From positions 186,001 through 250,000 of the forward strand of contig JAFKEQ010000003.1 of the NCBI GenBank assembly GCA_017308575.1: 64,000 bases of DNA. The letters are read 5' to 3'. Each line of letters begins with the position of its first letter. The first letter of the stretch is position 1. This DNA is from Afipia sp. (lineage in GTDB: Bacteria; Pseudomonadota; Alphaproteobacteria; Rhizobiales; Xanthobacteraceae). Under the pieces are notes generated by a model that saw nothing but the letters and a program-made list of their open reading frames with translations, searched no databases and was not told where the DNA came from. This document shows, one piece after another, positions 63,237 to 64,000 of the stretch. Both the position numbers and the translations under genes were made by a program.

Positions 63237-63448
63237 GGCTGCCTCTGGAAATGTTCTAATTTTCAGAGGCTTACGCGAGCTTTCCGGTGTAATTTTCTGC
63301 ATCAAAACGTGTAGGCGTTGTCTCTGCCTGCATTCGCCACGTATGGGGCGGCGTGCTAAAGCGGGACGAATTGAGAATGAATCGGATGCTGATGTGCCGG
63401 GCGGACACCGCCGCATGATCCGCATCCGGACGGCAAGGATTTTGACAG

Positions 63449-64000
63449 ATGAGTTCAAAAGCGAGCGCGGCTAATCAGGTGCTGCGTGTCGGCGTCGTGG
63501 GCGCCGGCGTCATGGGCACCAATCATGCGCGTGTGCTGGCCGGTCTGCCCGGCGTCGAACTGGTCGGCATCGTCGATCCGCTGCCCGCGCACCGCACCCG
63601 CGCCAGCCAGATGATCGGCTGCCCGACATTCGCGACTCTCGATGAAATGCTCGACGCGAATCCCGATGCGGTGACCATCGCCGCGCCGACCCATCTTCAT
63701 CGCGAAGTGTCGCTGGCCTGCATCGCGCGCAAGATTCACCTTCTGGTCGAGAAGCCCATCGCCTCCACGGTCGAGGAAGGTCACGAGATCGTCACTGCGG
63801 CGCGCGAAGCGGGCGTGACGCTGATGGTCGGCCATGTCGAGCGCTTCAATCCGGCCGTCGCCGCCATCAAGCAGGCGATCAAGGACGAGGAAATTCTCTC
63901 CATTGCCATCACCCGCGTCGGACCGTTCCCGCCGCGCATGTCGAATGTCGGCGTGGTGATCGATCTCGCGGTCCATGACATCGACCTGATCCGCTGGTTC
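63449..64000 (+). CDS. Gfo/Idh/MocA family oxidoreductase, N-terminal part
   Basis: The first 184 residues are inside the window and the gene runs off its end. Rossmann motif GVVGAGVMGTNHARVL at residues ~13-28, then VDPLPAHRTRASQMIG, and EKPIASTVEEG with the conserved Lys of the EKP motif. GHVERFNPAV and the beginning of the C-terminal domain are visible. Expected to oxidise or reduce a sugar or nucleotide sugar; the context suggests UDP-sugar or polysaccharide precursor synthesis. The 212-bp spacer before it shows no gene or repeat. Confidence 0.9.
   Translation, partial: MSSKASAANQVLRVGVVGAGVMGTNHARVLAGLPGVELVGIVDPLPAHRTRASQMIGCPTFATLDEMLDANPDAVTIAAPTHLHREVSLACIARKIHLLVEKPIASTVEEGHEIVTAAREAGVTLMVGHVERFNPAVAAIKQAIKDEEILSIAITRVGPFPPRMSNVGVVIDLAVHDIDLIRWF

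Noticed and set aside
63237..63448. Small open frame in the spacer before the Gfo/Idh/MocA gene
   Set aside because: Overlaps the end of the manC-like gene and the start of the next gene in another frame, with no ribosome site or recognisable product.

Overview
The window is a GC-rich, densely packed chromosomal segment of an alphaproteobacterium, most likely from the Bradyrhizobium/Rhodopseudomonas/Afipia group (Nitrobacteraceae). The evidence is the number of Liv-type and Tct-type uptake systems, a DUF3551 protein, EcfG-type promoters, and intergenic spaces full of short palindromic repeats of the kind common in these genomes. No tRNA, rRNA, IS element, phage gene or CRISPR array was found. 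Most content is ordinary core or transport metabolism. The less ordinary content is regulatory and RNA-level.

Layout. 1-2572: tripartite tricarboxylate transporter (end of tctC, tctB, tctA). 2573-6847: a repeat cluster, a GIY-YIG gene with a frameshift, a periplasmic protein, an amidase, a small helical protein and an MFS transporter. 6911-17797: a co-directional block (livG, acyl-CoA synthetase, livH, livM, livK, livF, PaaK-like ligase, CaiB-type CoA-transferase) divergent from a Crp/Fnr regulator; it looks like one module for uptake and CoA-activation of a carboxylic acid. 17965-19786: a divergent HTH regulator and SDR pair. 20021-26133: a CDF exporter and a second complete Liv transporter with overlapping genes. 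26442-34062: small stress or conserved genes, a double CoA-transferase, a HemD-like protein, purU and a MetE-like methyltransferase.

34224-36819 is an ECF41 sigma factor operon (epimerase, cupin, carboxymuconolactone decarboxylase-like protein, sigma factor) preceded by an exact TGTCACA-N16-CGTC promoter. 37597-41835 holds an HTH/SAM-fold protein, metK and ahcY, i.e. most of the S-adenosylmethionine cycle. 42025-43614 contains a cold-shock gene, a probable structured RNA with two hairpins carrying the same nine-base loop, and a DUF4142 gene with an EcfG-type promoter. 43796-48311 has arginase, a putative outer-membrane protein, a second amidase and an FAH-family hydrolase.

48447-64000 is a cell-envelope sugar region: galE, the full ADP-heptose route (gmhA, gmhB, hldE, hldD) with heptosyltransferases waaC and waaF, a FlaA1/CapD-type epimerase/dehydratase, a WecA-like glycosyl-phosphate transferase, a flippase-like membrane protein, a UDP-glucuronate-epimerase-like SDR, a bifunctional mannose-1-P guanylyltransferase/isomerase and the start of a Gfo/Idh/MocA oxidoreductase. 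Intergenic regions carry at least six families of short palindromic repeats.
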